This document shows positions 15,238-23,953 of a stretch of DNA of 64,000 bases, in pieces. The DNA is from Flavobacterium lipolyticum (lineage in GTDB: Bacteria; Bacteroidota; Bacteroidia; Flavobacteriales; Flavobacteriaceae). The stretch is taken from contig NZ_JAJJMN010000001.1 of the NCBI RefSeq assembly GCF_020905335.1, forward strand, positions 682,001-746,000. Reading direction: 5' to 3'. The position numbers and the translations under genes were made by a program. Every line of letters starts with the position of its first letter. Position 1 is the first letter of the stretch. The notes beneath the pieces were generated by a model. That model saw nothing but the letters and a program-made list of their open reading frames with translations. It did no database searches and had not been told where the DNA came from.

Positions 15238-17403
15238 ATGAAAAACGTAAAACTTCTTTCATTAGCCCTATCTATGCTTATATGTTTCGTAGCATCAGCA
15301 CAGGAGAAAATCATTACAGGAATCGTTACCGACAAGGCCAGCATACCGCTTCCGGGAGTAACTATAGTGATTAAAAATACCAAAAACACAACACAAACCG
15401 ATTTTGATGGTCATTATTCCATCAAAGCTCAAAAAGGCGACATTTTGATATTCAGCTATATCGGATTCAACTCTCAAACTCAAACTGTGGATGACAAAAA
15501 TGTGATTAATGTTAAACTGAGTATTGATCAGGAATCGCTTAAAGAAGTAGTAGTCGTAGGCTATGGATCTTCAAACGCCGACTACGAAAGCTCTAATTAC
15601 AGTCGTCGTGACAAGAAAATGGCTGCTAAGACTATTACCTCAACGCTTCAGGGAAGAGTTGCCGGATTACCAATTACGGGTAATTATGTTCAGCCTGCAC
15701 CTAATCAAAACATCATTATAAGAGGGACTGCAGCTATTTCTTCTAAAAATGAACCTTTGTATATAATCGATGGTGTTCCGGTGAAATCTGATCAATTCTC
15801 AAAAATCAATCCAAATGATGTGGAAGAAGTAAAAGTTATAAAAGAAGCAGAAGCTACTTCACTTTATGGGAACAGAGCCTCAAACGGAGTTGTTATTGTT
15901 GCTACAAAGAACGGCATTTACAAAAACCTTACGGAGAAAGAATTAAATGCCAAACTGAAAAAAATAAGGGTTCCGCAACCGGTAGAACCTAATGAGGAAG
16001 ATTACAATACTTTTGTCGAAAATGCCTTCGAGAGTCCAAAAACAGCACCTCTTTCCACATTTTCTATCGATGTTGACAATGCTTCGTATACCAATGTGAG
16101 ACGTTTTATCAATAACGGACAAGCAGTTCCGAAAGATGCCGTTCGCGTAGAAGAAATGGTTAACTTCTTTAAATACAATTATCCACAGCCAAAAGATCAA
16201 AACCCGTTTTCTATTAATACTGAACTAAGTGATTCTCCATGGAATGCCAAAAACAAAGTGCTTAAAATTGGTTTACAGGGGAAAAACATCCCAACCGAAA
16301 ATTTACCTGCATCTAATTTAGTTTTCTTAATTGATGTTTCAGGATCGATGAGCGACATGAATAAATTGCCTTTGCTGAAACAATCATTAAAAATACTGGT
16401 AAATGAGTTACGCCCGAAAGACAAAGTTGCTATGGTCGTTTATGCCGGTGCAGCAGGACTGGTTTTACCTCCAACTTCAGGTGACGAAAAGAAAACCATT
16501 ATTGATGCTCTTGAAAAATTAAATGCGGGAGGAAGCACTGCGGGAGGAGCCGGAATTGAACTGGCGTATAAAATTGCTGCAGAAAACTTTATCAAAAACG
16601 GAAACAACAGAGTGATTCTGGCTACTGATGGTGATTTTAATGTCGGAGATACTTCTAATGCCGACATGGAAAAGCTAATTGAAAACAAAAGAAAAACGGG
16701 CGTTTTCCTGACCTGCCTGGGGTACGGAATGGGGAATTACAAAGACAGTAAGATGGAAACTTTAGCCGATAAAGGAAATGGAAATTATGCTTATATCGAC
16801 AACATTCAGGAGGCTAATCGCTTTCTGGGAAAAGAATTTAAAGGTTCCATGTTTGCAATTGCTAAAGATGTAAAAATTCAGATAGAATTTAATCCGAAAC
16901 AAGTTCAGGCTTATCGTTTAATCGGTTATGAAAACAGAAAACTGCGTCCGGAAGATTTTAAAAATGATGCTATTGATGCGGGAGAACTTGGAAGCAACCA
17001 TACCGTTACGGCTCTTTATGAAATTGTTCCCGCCGGAGTAAAAAGCGATTATTTAGCACAGCAGCCTGATGCTTTGAAATATACCAAAGTAGAAGAAGCC
17101 GGAACAAATTACAGCAATGAACTTGCTACCATAAAATTCCGTTATAAAAAACCGGACGGTGATAAAAGTATTGAACTGGTACAGGTAATCGAAAACAAAT
17201 CGGTTGCATTGGAAAAAGCCTCAGATGATTTTAAATTCAGCAGTTCAGTGGCCTGGTTCGGTCTGAAACTAAGAGATTCTAAACTCATTTCGGATAAATC
17301 TCCGGATGCTATTCTGAAATTAGCCAAACAGGGACTTTCAAGTGATACTGAAGGATATAAAGCAGAATTTATCCGTTTAATTGAGGCTGCAAAATTCGAT
17401 TAA
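15238..17403 (+). CDS. Secreted VWA-domain protein with CarboxypepD-regulatory and TonB-plug modules
   Basis: 721 residues. A signal peptide (ends VASAQ) is followed by a carboxypeptidase D regulatory-like domain (about 23-95, PLPGVTIVIKNT), a TonB-plug-like module (about 130-215, with PLYIIDG from 173 and GVVIVATK), then a von Willebrand A domain with the MIDAS motif DVSGS (366-370) and a C-terminal region like that of E. coli YfbK. The first two modules are those of SusC-type receptors, but no barrel follows, so this is a receptor front end on a VWA adhesion/binding protein. It lies after the sigma/anti-sigma pair and before a mini version of itself. Confidence 0.85.
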   Translation: MKNVKLLSLALSMLICFVASAQEKIITGIVTDKASIPLPGVTIVIKNTKNTTQTDFDGHYSIKAQKGDILIFSYIGFNSQTQTVDDKNVINVKLSIDQESLKEVVVVGYGSSNADYESSNYSRRDKKMAAKTITSTLQGRVAGLPITGNYVQPAPNQNIIIRGTAAISSKNEPLYIIDGVPVKSDQFSKINPNDVEEVKVIKEAEATSLYGNRASNGVVIVATKNGIYKNLTEKELNAKLKKIRVPQPVEPNEEDYNTFVENAFESPKTAPLSTFSIDVDNASYTNVRRFINNGQAVPKDAVRVEEMVNFFKYNYPQPKDQNPFSINTELSDSPWNAKNKVLKIGLQGKNIPTENLPASNLVFLIDVSGSMSDMNKLPLLKQSLKILVNELRPKDKVAMVVYAGAAGLVLPPTSGDEKKTIIDALEKLNAGGSTAGGAGIELAYKIAAENFIKNGNNRVILATDGDFNVGDTSNADMEKLIENKRKTGVFLTCLGYGMGNYKDSKMETLADKGNGNYAYIDNIQEANRFLGKEFKGSMFAIAKDVKIQIEFNPKQVQAYRLIGYENRKLRPEDFKNDAIDAGELGSNHTVTALYEIVPAGVKSDYLAQQPDALKYTKVEEAGTNYSNELATIKFRYKKPDGDKSIELVQVIENKSVALEKASDDFKFSSSVAWFGLKLRDSKLISDKSPDAILKLAKQGLSSDTEGYKAEFIRLIEAAKFD

Positions 17404-17411
17404 ATTTTACG

Positions 17412-17732
17412 ATGAAAAATGTAAAACTTGCTTCATTGGCTTTTTCTATATTTCTCTGTCTCGTAACACATGCACAGGAGAAAGATGTATCCCATACAAA
17501 ACCTGTAAATGCCGATAGTCAGATCATACTATGTGCCCCATCAAAAAAAACTATTATTAATCCACCTTTGGTAATTCTTGATGGAGTTATAATCAATTTT
17601 AAAGATTTTCCTAAAGTGAGCCCAAATACTATCAAAGAGATGAAAGTTTTAAAGGAAACTGAAGCAACTTCAGTCTACGGAAATAAAGGAATAAATGGTG
17701 CTATAATTATCACAACAAAGAAAAATAACTGA
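17412..17732 (+). CDS. Secreted stand-alone plug-module protein
   Basis: 106 residues. The first residues MKNVKLASLAFS match the start of the preceding gene, and the signal peptide ends VTHAQ. The rest is little more than the plug-like module: PLVILDG (52-58), then EATSVYGNKGINGAIIITT. It lacks the CarboxypepD-like and VWA parts. It lies 8 nt after the VWA gene. It looks like a duplicated copy of that gene reduced to signal plus plug module, kept in frame, so it is probably functional. Confidence 0.65.
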   Translation: MKNVKLASLAFSIFLCLVTHAQEKDVSHTKPVNADSQIILCAPSKKTIINPPLVILDGVIINFKDFPKVSPNTIKEMKVLKETEATSVYGNKGINGAIIITTKKNN

Positions 17733-17786
17733 AATTTGATAACACAGATTTCATTTTTAACAGCGGTTTATTAACAAAATTATTTT

Positions 17787-17828
17787 TACATTTGATCTCC
17801 TTTTGAAACCCTTTCAGAAGGAGATCAA
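17787..17828 (+). promoter_or_regulatory. -7 box followed by a strong 5' hairpin, upstream of the LURP-one gene
   Basis: TACATTTG (17787-17794) fits the Bacteroidota -7 box. It overlaps the start of a 17-bp stem: TTGATCTCCTTTTGAAA (17792-17808), loop CCC, TTTCAGAAGGAGATCAA (17812-17828) with one mismatch. A transcript from this box would begin inside the left arm. The right arm contains AAGGAG. No T-tract follows, so it is not a normal terminator. Confidence 0.45.
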
Positions 17829-17863
17829 TCATATTATTACTAATCATTTTCACACATTATTTA

Positions 17864-18451
17864 ATGAACCCTATTTTAAATCAGAATTTATTTCTAGTAA
17901 AAGAGCATGTTGGCATGTTTAAAGCATCAAACAACTATGACATTTATAATCCGGAAAGCAATCAGATCATCTTAAACTGTAGAGAAAATAATCTGGGATT
18001 CTTCACTAAAATGTTGCGTTTCACCGATTACAAAAGAATGACACCTTTTAATGTTGAAATCGCAGCAGCTTCTGGTGAAAAACTAATTTCGGTAAAAAGA
18101 GGTATTGCCGTTTTCAGATCGAATGTTGAAGTTTTTGACGATAAAGAGAGACTGATCGGAACCTTTAAACAAAAGTTCTTTTCTTTTGGCGGCAGATTTG
18201 AAATTTTAGATAAAAACGAAAAACCGGTTGCTACACTTCAGGGAAAATGGACAGGATGGGATTTCAAATTTACCCACGAAAATAAGCAGTTGGCTCAGGT
18301 AAGTAAAAAATGGGCAGGAATGGGGAAAGAACTCTTCACCAGTGCCGATAATTATGTTCTTCAAATTGAAGAAACTGTAGCACAGGACAGTCCGCAAAGG
18401 CAGTTAATTCTGGCAGCTGTAATGTGTATCGATATGGTTTTGAAAGAATAG
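17864..18451 (+). CDS. LURP-one/phospholipid scramblase-related protein
   Basis: 195 residues, no signal peptide. The sequence is a closed beta-barrel-like pattern with repeated F-x-V/I strands (YDIYNPES, FNVEIAAASGE, VEVFDDKERLIGTF, FEILDKNEKPVATLQG) and a final hydrophobic helix, as in the LURP-one (DUF567) and scramblase fold. The biochemical role in bacteria is not established. The gene stands alone, with a promoter-like box and hairpin upstream. Confidence 0.75.
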   Translation: MNPILNQNLFLVKEHVGMFKASNNYDIYNPESNQIILNCRENNLGFFTKMLRFTDYKRMTPFNVEIAAASGEKLISVKRGIAVFRSNVEVFDDKERLIGTFKQKFFSFGGRFEILDKNEKPVATLQGKWTGWDFKFTHENKQLAQVSKKWAGMGKELFTSADNYVLQIEETVAQDSPQRQLILAAVMCIDMVLKE

Positions 18452-18485
18452 AAAAAGTTGTTAAACTTAGATTAAGAAAACATCT

Positions 18486-18541
18486 AAAGCATCATTTTAG
18501 GAAGCAAAAGCCTTATTTTTGTGGTACTCAAATGATGCTTT
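18486..18541 (+). promoter_or_regulatory. Promoter of the SDR gene enclosed in a 12-bp inverted repeat
   Basis: AAAGCATCATTT (18486-18497) and AAATGATGCTTT (18530-18541) are perfect inverted repeats. Between them lies TATTTTTG (18514-18521), a match to the -7 box. The left arm covers the -33 region and the right arm the expected transcription start, which is the layout of a repressor operator pair. Confidence 0.5.
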
Positions 18542-18553
18542 CGCATTTCTAAT

Positions 18554-19279
18554 ATGACAATCATGACAGACTTAAAAAATAAAAATGCTCTAATTACAGG
18601 AGCCGGAAAAGGAATAGGAAAAGCAATCGCACTTGCACTTGCCAACGAGGGAGTTAATGTAATTTTAGTTTCGAGAACGCAAGCAGATGTTGACCAGCTG
18701 GCAATCGAAATTAATAACTTAGGTGTAAAATCATTGGCTTTAGCTGCTGATGTTTCTGATATTAATTCTATAAATAATGCTGTAGAAAAAGCATTAGCCG
18801 AATTTAAAAGTATCGATATTTTAATCAACAACGCCGGAATTGGTGCTTTTGGGAAATTCCTGGAATTAGAACCAAACGCCTGGGAAAGAATCATTCAGGT
18901 CAACCTTATGGGAACCTATTATACCACCCGCGCCGTTATTCCAAATATGATCGAAAGACAAACAGGTGACATCATTAATATTTCATCTACAGCAGGTTTA
19001 AACGGAAACGCCCTTACGAGCGCTTACAGTGCTTCAAAATTTGCTGTTCTGGGTCTAACGGATTCTTTGATGCAGGAAATGAGAAAACACAATATTCGGG
19101 TTACTGCTTTAACACCAAGTACAGTAGCTACCGATATGGCTAAAGATTTAAATCTGACAGACGGAAACCCTGAAAAAGTAATGCAGCCCGAAGATATTGC
19201 CGAACTGATTGTTGCACAACTGAAACTGAGTCGTCGCGTTTTCATTAAAAACAGCAGTATCTGGTCTACTAATCCCTAA
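18554..19279 (+). CDS. Short-chain dehydrogenase/reductase (FabG-like 3-ketoacyl reductase family)
   Basis: 241 residues; ATG 18563 is an alternative start. The N-terminal Rossmann fold has TGAGKGIG (about 15-22), the structural NNAG near residue 93, a catalytic Ser in ISSTAG and the YSASK pair, so all classical SDR residues are present. The substrate is probably a 3-oxoacyl or similar ketone with NADPH; the length and motifs fit FabG-like enzymes, but this is not necessarily the essential FabG. The promoter lies in an inverted repeat. Confidence 0.9.
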   Translation: MTIMTDLKNKNALITGAGKGIGKAIALALANEGVNVILVSRTQADVDQLAIEINNLGVKSLALAADVSDINSINNAVEKALAEFKSIDILINNAGIGAFGKFLELEPNAWERIIQVNLMGTYYTTRAVIPNMIERQTGDIINISSTAGLNGNALTSAYSASKFAVLGLTDSLMQEMRKHNIRVTALTPSTVATDMAKDLNLTDGNPEKVMQPEDIAELIVAQLKLSRRVFIKNSSIWSTNP

Positions 19280-19301
19280 AAATAAATTCCAATCTTTTGA
19301 A

Positions 19302-19343
19302 AAATTCCAACTTCCAAATGCTGCAAGCTGGAATTTGGAATTT
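19302..19343 (+). terminator. Word-repeat hairpin after the SDR gene
   Basis: AAATTCCAACTTCCA (19302-19316) faces TGGAATTTGGAATTT (19329-19343) with one mismatch. The right arm is the word GGAATTT repeated. It is 22 nt after the SDR stop and may end its transcript. Confidence 0.5.
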
Positions 19344-19371
19344 AAATGTTGTAATTTCTAAAAACTAAACG

Positions 19372-19881
19372 ATGGAAAACTATTTAAGACAATTAATTGC
19401 CATAGAATTTACCGATAAGAAAGAACTTTATACCGGATTTCTTATTGACTATTCGGATGACTGGATTTTATTGCGAAACAATCCGGTAGATTTTATACTG
19501 GATGGTTTTGTACTATTGAAAAATAAAAACATTGAAGCCATACACAGAGATCAGGATCTGGAATTTACCGAAAAAGTAATCCGTTTAAAAGGTCTGAAAA
19601 CAAATGCCGAAGATATCATTCCTATACGCGATTTGAATTCGATCATCCATTTTATCACTAACAAATACGGTATTTTCCAGATTGCTAAAAAATCAGCAAA
19701 ATCAGCTTACTTGGGAAAACTAATCGAATTGACGGATGAGGAACTTACTATCGATTTCCTGGACATAAAAGGTCAGTTTGGCGGTGAATTAAGCTTTAAT
19801 CCACAAAAGATAAGGGTAATTGAATTTGATACCGATTACATTAATTCGTTGAAATTACTAATTCCGGAGAATGCTAAGTAA
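19372..19881 (+). CDS. Conserved hypothetical protein, two similar beta-rich halves
   Basis: 169 residues, no signal peptide. The first half (about 5-65) reads LYTGFLIDYSDDWILLRN and the second (about 100-160) AYLGKLIELTDEELTIDFLD; both look like small beta-barrels of the SH3/Sm type, so the protein may be an internal duplication. No catalytic motif is visible and I do not recognise the family. A palindromic element lies between this gene and the convergent mtaB. Confidence 0.6.
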   Translation: MENYLRQLIAIEFTDKKELYTGFLIDYSDDWILLRNNPVDFILDGFVLLKNKNIEAIHRDQDLEFTEKVIRLKGLKTNAEDIIPIRDLNSIIHFITNKYGIFQIAKKSAKSAYLGKLIELTDEELTIDFLDIKGQFGGELSFNPQKIRVIEFDTDYINSLKLLIPENAK

Positions 19882-19931
19882 TTATTTTAAAAACAGAAAA
19901 GCCCTTTGTATAAAAGGACTTTTCTGTTTAT

Positions 19932-20033
19932 TGTCATTTCGACGTGAGGAGAAATCACACCAATAATTCCGTTCCTAAATTCGCCAATCTTTGTCGAGTT
20001 TCTAGTGTGATTTCTCCTCACGTCGAAATGACA
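19932..20033. repeat. Dispersed palindromic element, copy B (perfect 29-bp arms)
   Basis: The arms 19932-19960 and 20005-20033 are exact reverse complements over 29 bp, beginning TGTCATTTCGACGTGAGG. The core GCCAATCTTTGTCGAG starts at 19983. The element sits between two convergent genes. The arms carry a GTGAGG variant where other copies have GAAGG; both arms carry it, so they changed together. Confidence 0.88.
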
Positions 20034-20062
20034 TACTAAATGTATGTTTTATTTCTTTTTAC

Positions 20063-21397
20063 TTAAGCCTCAGTAAGCTTATTCAAGAACTCCAGGCGAA
20101 CACTTCCGTCTTCGTCAATCTTAGTCAGGTTTATTTCCTGTAGGGTATTGACCAATTCAGGATTCCATGGTGTTTTTACTTTTACGTAATTCTCTGTAAA
20201 ACCATGAATATATCCTTCTTTATTTTCTCCTTCGAACAAAACGGTTCTGTTAGATCCTAACTGACTTTCATAAAAAGCACGACGTTTTTTAACGGATAAT
20301 CCACGTAGCATTTTACTGCGTTTCGCTCTTACATTTGCCGGAACAATTCCCGGCATATTTGCCGCTTCTGTATTGTCTCTTTCGGAGTACGTGAAGACAT
20401 GCAGATAAGAGATATCCATTTCGTTAAGGAAATGATAGGTTTCTAAAAAATGCTCGTCGGTTTCACCCGGGAAACCAACAATCACGTCTACACCAATACA
20501 GGCATGTGGCATTACTTCACGAATTTTATGAACTCGTTCAGTATACACTTCACGCAAATAACGGCGCTTCATCAATTTCAAAATATCATTGCTTCCGGAT
20601 TGTAACGGAATATGAAAATGCGGCACAAAAGTTCGGCTTTTAGAGACAAACTCAATAGTTTCATTCTTCAGTAAATTAGGTTCTATAGAGGAGATTCGCA
20701 AACGCTCGATCCCGTCAACCTCATCCAGAGCCTGAACTAAGTCCAAAAAAGTATGCTCGTGTTTTTTATTCCCGAACTCCCCTTTACCGTAGTCTCCAAT
20801 ATTAACTCCCGTTAAAACAATTTCTTTGATGTTCTGAGCAGAGATTTCTTTGGCATTTTGCAATACATTTTCCAGAGCATCACTTCTAGAAATTCCTCTC
20901 GCTAACGGAATGGTACAATAGGTACATTTATAATCACAGCCGTCCTGAACTTTCAAAAAAGCGCGGGTACGGTCTCCAATAGAATAACTTCCCACATAAA
21001 AATCAGCCTCAGCAATTTCACAAGAGTGTACTTCGCCCATGTCATTCTTGCTCAGGTCATGAATATAATCCGTAATTTTAAATTTTTCTGTAGCTCCCAA
21101 AACCAAATCAACTCCATCAACAGCTGCTAATTCCTCCGGTTTCAACTGGGCATAACAACCTACAGCTGCTACGAAAGCTTTCTCATTCAGTTTCATTGCT
21201 TTTTTCACCACCTGCTTAAACTGCTTATCAGCATTCTCTGTAACCGAACAGGTATTGATAACATAGATATCGGCTATTTCCTCAAAATCAACACGATCAA
21301 AACCTTCATCGTTAAAATTTCGGGCAATAGTTGAAGTCTCTGAAAAATTCAGTTTGCAACCAAGCGTATAAAAGGCAACTTTTTTTCTATTTTCCAT
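20063..21397 (-). CDS. mtaB: tRNA t6A37 methylthiotransferase MtaB
   Basis: 444 residues. It inserts a methylthio group at C2 of t6A37 in tRNAs reading ANN codons. The N-terminal UPF0004 domain holds the auxiliary cluster cysteines C14, C50 and C81, the radical SAM domain has C154, C158 and C161 in CDYKCTYC, and a TRAM domain closes the protein (about 380-440). The GCKLNFSE start is typical of MtaB and separates it from MiaB. Monocistronic; a -7 box lies about 60 nt upstream. Confidence 0.95.
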   Translation of the reverse strand: MENRKKVAFYTLGCKLNFSETSTIARNFNDEGFDRVDFEEIADIYVINTCSVTENADKQFKQVVKKAMKLNEKAFVAAVGCYAQLKPEELAAVDGVDLVLGATEKFKITDYIHDLSKNDMGEVHSCEIAEADFYVGSYSIGDRTRAFLKVQDGCDYKCTYCTIPLARGISRSDALENVLQNAKEISAQNIKEIVLTGVNIGDYGKGEFGNKKHEHTFLDLVQALDEVDGIERLRISSIEPNLLKNETIEFVSKSRTFVPHFHIPLQSGSNDILKLMKRRYLREVYTERVHKIREVMPHACIGVDVIVGFPGETDEHFLETYHFLNEMDISYLHVFTYSERDNTEAANMPGIVPANVRAKRSKMLRGLSVKKRRAFYESQLGSNRTVLFEGENKEGYIHGFTENYVKVKTPWNPELVNTLQEINLTKIDEDGSVRLEFLNKLTEA

Positions 21398-21898
21398 AGG
21401 AATAAACTACGTTTTAAGTAGTAAGATATTATATTTACATCTCTTTTGAAGAGTTTGCAAATTTACATACAATATTCTTTAAAATAAAATCAATAATATA
21501 CTATATATCAATATTTTGCAAGAACCTACTATTTTAATTCGTTTCAAAAAACTGTAAATCAAACCAAATCGTCAGGAAAAAAAATTGAACTAAAAAAAAA
21601 TGCAACCCAATTCAATAAGAATAAAACGACAAACGGATCGATTAAACGCAAATAACATCGATTAAGTGCGTTTTTTAAGATATTAAATTAAAATTTTCTT
21701 ACATTTAACTTTGCTGGAAATATTTTTAGAAGTAATTTCACTTCGTCAAAAAATAGGAACCAAAAACTAAAGCATCAAAATCATAAATAGCGCATAACAA
21801 TTTTGATTTCCCATCGTTATGTTGTTGTTTTGTTATCATAAAAATGGGCAGGCCGAAAACCATAAAGAGTAGGCAAAAATTAAAAATTAAAACTCCAT
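21398..21898. other. 501-nt gap upstream of mtaB and the secreted protein, with a 20-bp-period direct repeat
   Basis: No gene is supported; the small frame 21738-21920 has no features. ATCGATTAAACGCA starts at 21637 and ATCGATTAAGTGCG at 21657, a direct repeat spaced 20 bp. TAACTTTG (21706-21713) could be the -7 box of the downstream gene, implying a 5' leader of about 180 nt. Confidence 0.45.
21458..21465 (-). promoter_or_regulatory. -7 box for mtaB
   Basis: On the minus strand TAAATTTG matches TAnnTTTG about 60 nt before the mtaB start. No good -33 TTTG is seen at the usual spacing. Confidence 0.4.
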
Positions 21899-22414
21899 AT
21901 GAAAGCATTTTTACCCACAATCTGCTTGATGTTCTTAACCCTTTTTAGCGCTCAGGCACAAACTGCTCCGGCTGCTAATCCATTTCCATCTATCAGCACA
22001 TTGACAAACTGGGCGAGCTTAAACTCTCAATCTCAATTTGATATTGCCATTCGTGCGGTTGGATTTAAATTTGAAGTAAAAGAACCAGGTGAAGGCTCAA
22101 CGGCTTACACTTATATTCGTAAAGTAACCGTAAACGAAGTAAATTACACGGATAGAATCGTTTACAGAATTACAAACAACAATTCAGCAAGTATCATTTC
22201 GTTAGTAACTGCTTCTACTGATTTAGTAAGCTTGTACACTCCACAATTGTCAACTTTTAAAAACAACAATTGTAAAACTGAAATGTCTAAAGACAAAAAT
22301 ACAACTTGTACTTGCTACGAAAGCGCCAACTTCGCTATCGATCTTTGCGACGAACGTGTAAAATTGACAATGGGTGACGGAAACAAATATTTTGTTTCAG
22401 TAGCTAAAAAATAA
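21899..22414 (+). CDS. Secreted protein of unknown function with a Cys cluster
   Basis: 171 residues. A clear signal peptide (FLTLFSAQAQ) precedes a mature domain of mixed strands. Five Cys follow in the C-terminal part (NNCK, CTCYES, LCDE). No domain is recognised. Repeated Ser/Asn stretches and beta strands suggest a small extracellular or periplasmic domain. It is a single gene with a long, promoter-bearing upstream region. Confidence 0.65.
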   Translation: MKAFLPTICLMFLTLFSAQAQTAPAANPFPSISTLTNWASLNSQSQFDIAIRAVGFKFEVKEPGEGSTAYTYIRKVTVNEVNYTDRIVYRITNNNSASIISLVTASTDLVSLYTPQLSTFKNNNCKTEMSKDKNTTCTCYESANFAIDLCDERVKLTMGDGNKYFVSVAKK

Positions 22415-22458
22415 TATTTAATACCTCTTTCTTAAGTATTAAAAAACTAAGAACTGTT

Positions 22459-22508
22459 TTCCAAATCTTTGCAAATCTTAAGCAATTTGAGTTTACAAAG
22501 ATTTGGAA
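22459..22508. terminator. Bidirectional hairpin between convergent genes
   Basis: TTCCAAATCTTTG (22459-22471) and CAAAGATTTGGAA (22496-22508) are perfect reverse complements over 13 bp. It lies between the secreted protein gene and the GNAT gene and can serve both strands. Confidence 0.55.
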
Positions 22509-22527
22509 CACATTTCATTTTATCTCT

Positions 22528-23055
22528 TTACAGGTCTGAATGCTTCAATTCATACCAAACTTCCAGCTCTCCTTCATATTCAAAAGAATTCGCGTAGCGA
22601 AAACCTAATTTTTCCAACGCTTTTCTTGAGACCTCGTTTCCTTCATCGGCATAAGCGTAAAGAGCTTTGACTTTCATCTTGTTAAATGCATAATCAACAA
22701 ATGCTTTTCCCGCCTCAGTAGCATAGCCTTTCCCCCAGTGTTTCTCGATGAAACGATATCCTATTTCGTAAAAATCTTGGTGACCATTAATTTCATAGGT
22801 GATAAATTTTATACCTGACCAGCCTAAAAACTCATTCGTTTCTTTTAGCACAACTGCCCAGCGGCCCGTTCCAAAATCTTTGTATTGCTGCTGAATATTT
22901 TCGATTTGGGCAACACTTTCCTCAATAGTTGTTACAGGCTTTTTTCCAACGAAAAGATGCACATTTGGATTCGAATCCAATTCAAACATTCCGTCAGCAT
23001 CCGAAAGAAGTAATTCTCTTAAAATTAGTCGTTCTGTTTCAATTGGTTCTTTCAT
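22528..23055 (-). CDS. GNAT acetyltransferase, RimJ/RimL type
   Basis: 175 residues. It starts with the N-terminal strand signature of this family (IETERLILREL), followed by the acetyl-CoA region EKHWGKGYATEAGKAFVDYAF, and ends LEVWYELKH. Members acetylate protein N termini or small amines; the substrate is unknown. It lies 5 nt after the HAD phosphatase gene on the same strand, so the two are one transcript. Confidence 0.88.
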   Translation of the reverse strand: MKEPIETERLILRELLLSDADGMFELDSNPNVHLFVGKKPVTTIEESVAQIENIQQQYKDFGTGRWAVVLKETNEFLGWSGIKFITYEINGHQDFYEIGYRFIEKHWGKGYATEAGKAFVDYAFNKMKVKALYAYADEGNEVSRKALEKLGFRYANSFEYEGELEVWYELKHSDL

Positions 23056-23060
23056 ACAAA

Positions 23061-23864
23061 TTAATTTAAAATATAGCGCTGCACCACCTCAGCAACTCCA
23101 TCATTATTATTTGAAGCTACGATTAAATCTGCTCTGTCTCTTAATTCCGGGGTTACGTTATCGACCCAGACCCCTAAACCTGCATATTCGATCATGGTCA
23201 GGTCATTTCCGGCATTTCCTACCGCAATGATTTCGCTTTGATGAATGTTTAGTTTTTCTGCCAAAAGTTTCAAACTGGCCGCTTTATCGATTCCGTTCTG
23301 TGCTGCTTCCAGAAAGAAAGGTTTTGACATGGCAACACTCAGATGAGGCATTGCTGCTTTTAAGTCAGCTTCTACTTCTTTTAGATAAGAAGGTTCCGCC
23401 AGTAAAATACATTTTACCGCAGGTTCTGTAACCGCTTCTTTAAAACCAGCTACTTTATTATGTGGTAATCCGGTAATTTCTTTTTCAACATCAATATATT
23501 CCGAATCGGTTTCGCTTATAATTTCACCATCCAGATACGTAATGATATGAGTTTTCTTTTTTACACTGTAGTCATACAGCTCATGGATTTGTTCAACGGT
23601 TAATTTTTGTTCGAACAAGATAACATCATCTTTAACCGTACTAATGATCGCTCCATTAAACGAAATTATATACGAGTCATTCAAATCCAGCTCTAACTCC
23701 TTAGCATAAGCAGTCATTGCCGATGTCGGTCTGCCCGAAGCCAAAACAACGTAAACGCCTTTTGACTGTGCTTCCAGTAGTACTTTTTTATTAAGGTCCG
23801 AAATTTTATGATCGTCTGTCAACAAGGTATCATCCATGTCGAGCACTAACATTTTATATTGCAT
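23061..23864 (-). CDS. HAD-superfamily phosphatase, Cof/YidA type
   Basis: 267 residues. Motif I is LDMDDTLLTDD (nucleophile D9, general acid D11), the C2-type cap sits in the middle, and motif IV is GNAGNDLTMIEYAG. Cof-type enzymes dephosphorylate sugar phosphates and similar metabolites in the cytoplasm. It ends 5 nt before the GNAT gene. The gap before it carries copies of the word CAGTCTCAG. Confidence 0.9.
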   Translation of the reverse strand: MQYKMLVLDMDDTLLTDDHKISDLNKKVLLEAQSKGVYVVLASGRPTSAMTAYAKELELDLNDSYIISFNGAIISTVKDDVILFEQKLTVEQIHELYDYSVKKKTHIITYLDGEIISETDSEYIDVEKEITGLPHNKVAGFKEAVTEPAVKCILLAEPSYLKEVEADLKAAMPHLSVAMSKPFFLEAAQNGIDKAASLKLLAEKLNIHQSEIIAVGNAGNDLTMIEYAGLGVWVDNVTPELRDRADLIVASNNNDGVAEVVQRYILN

Positions 23865-23953
23865 ATTTTTTTTCAGTTTGCAGTCTCAGCGTACAGTCTC
23901 TGTACACTAAAACTTTTCACATCTCACATTTTACATCTTACAAAAAGATACCG

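Noticed and set aside
21738..21920. 60-residue minus-strand frame in the 501-nt gap
   Set aside because: No homology pattern, poor context, and it overlaps the start of the secreted protein gene on the other strand.
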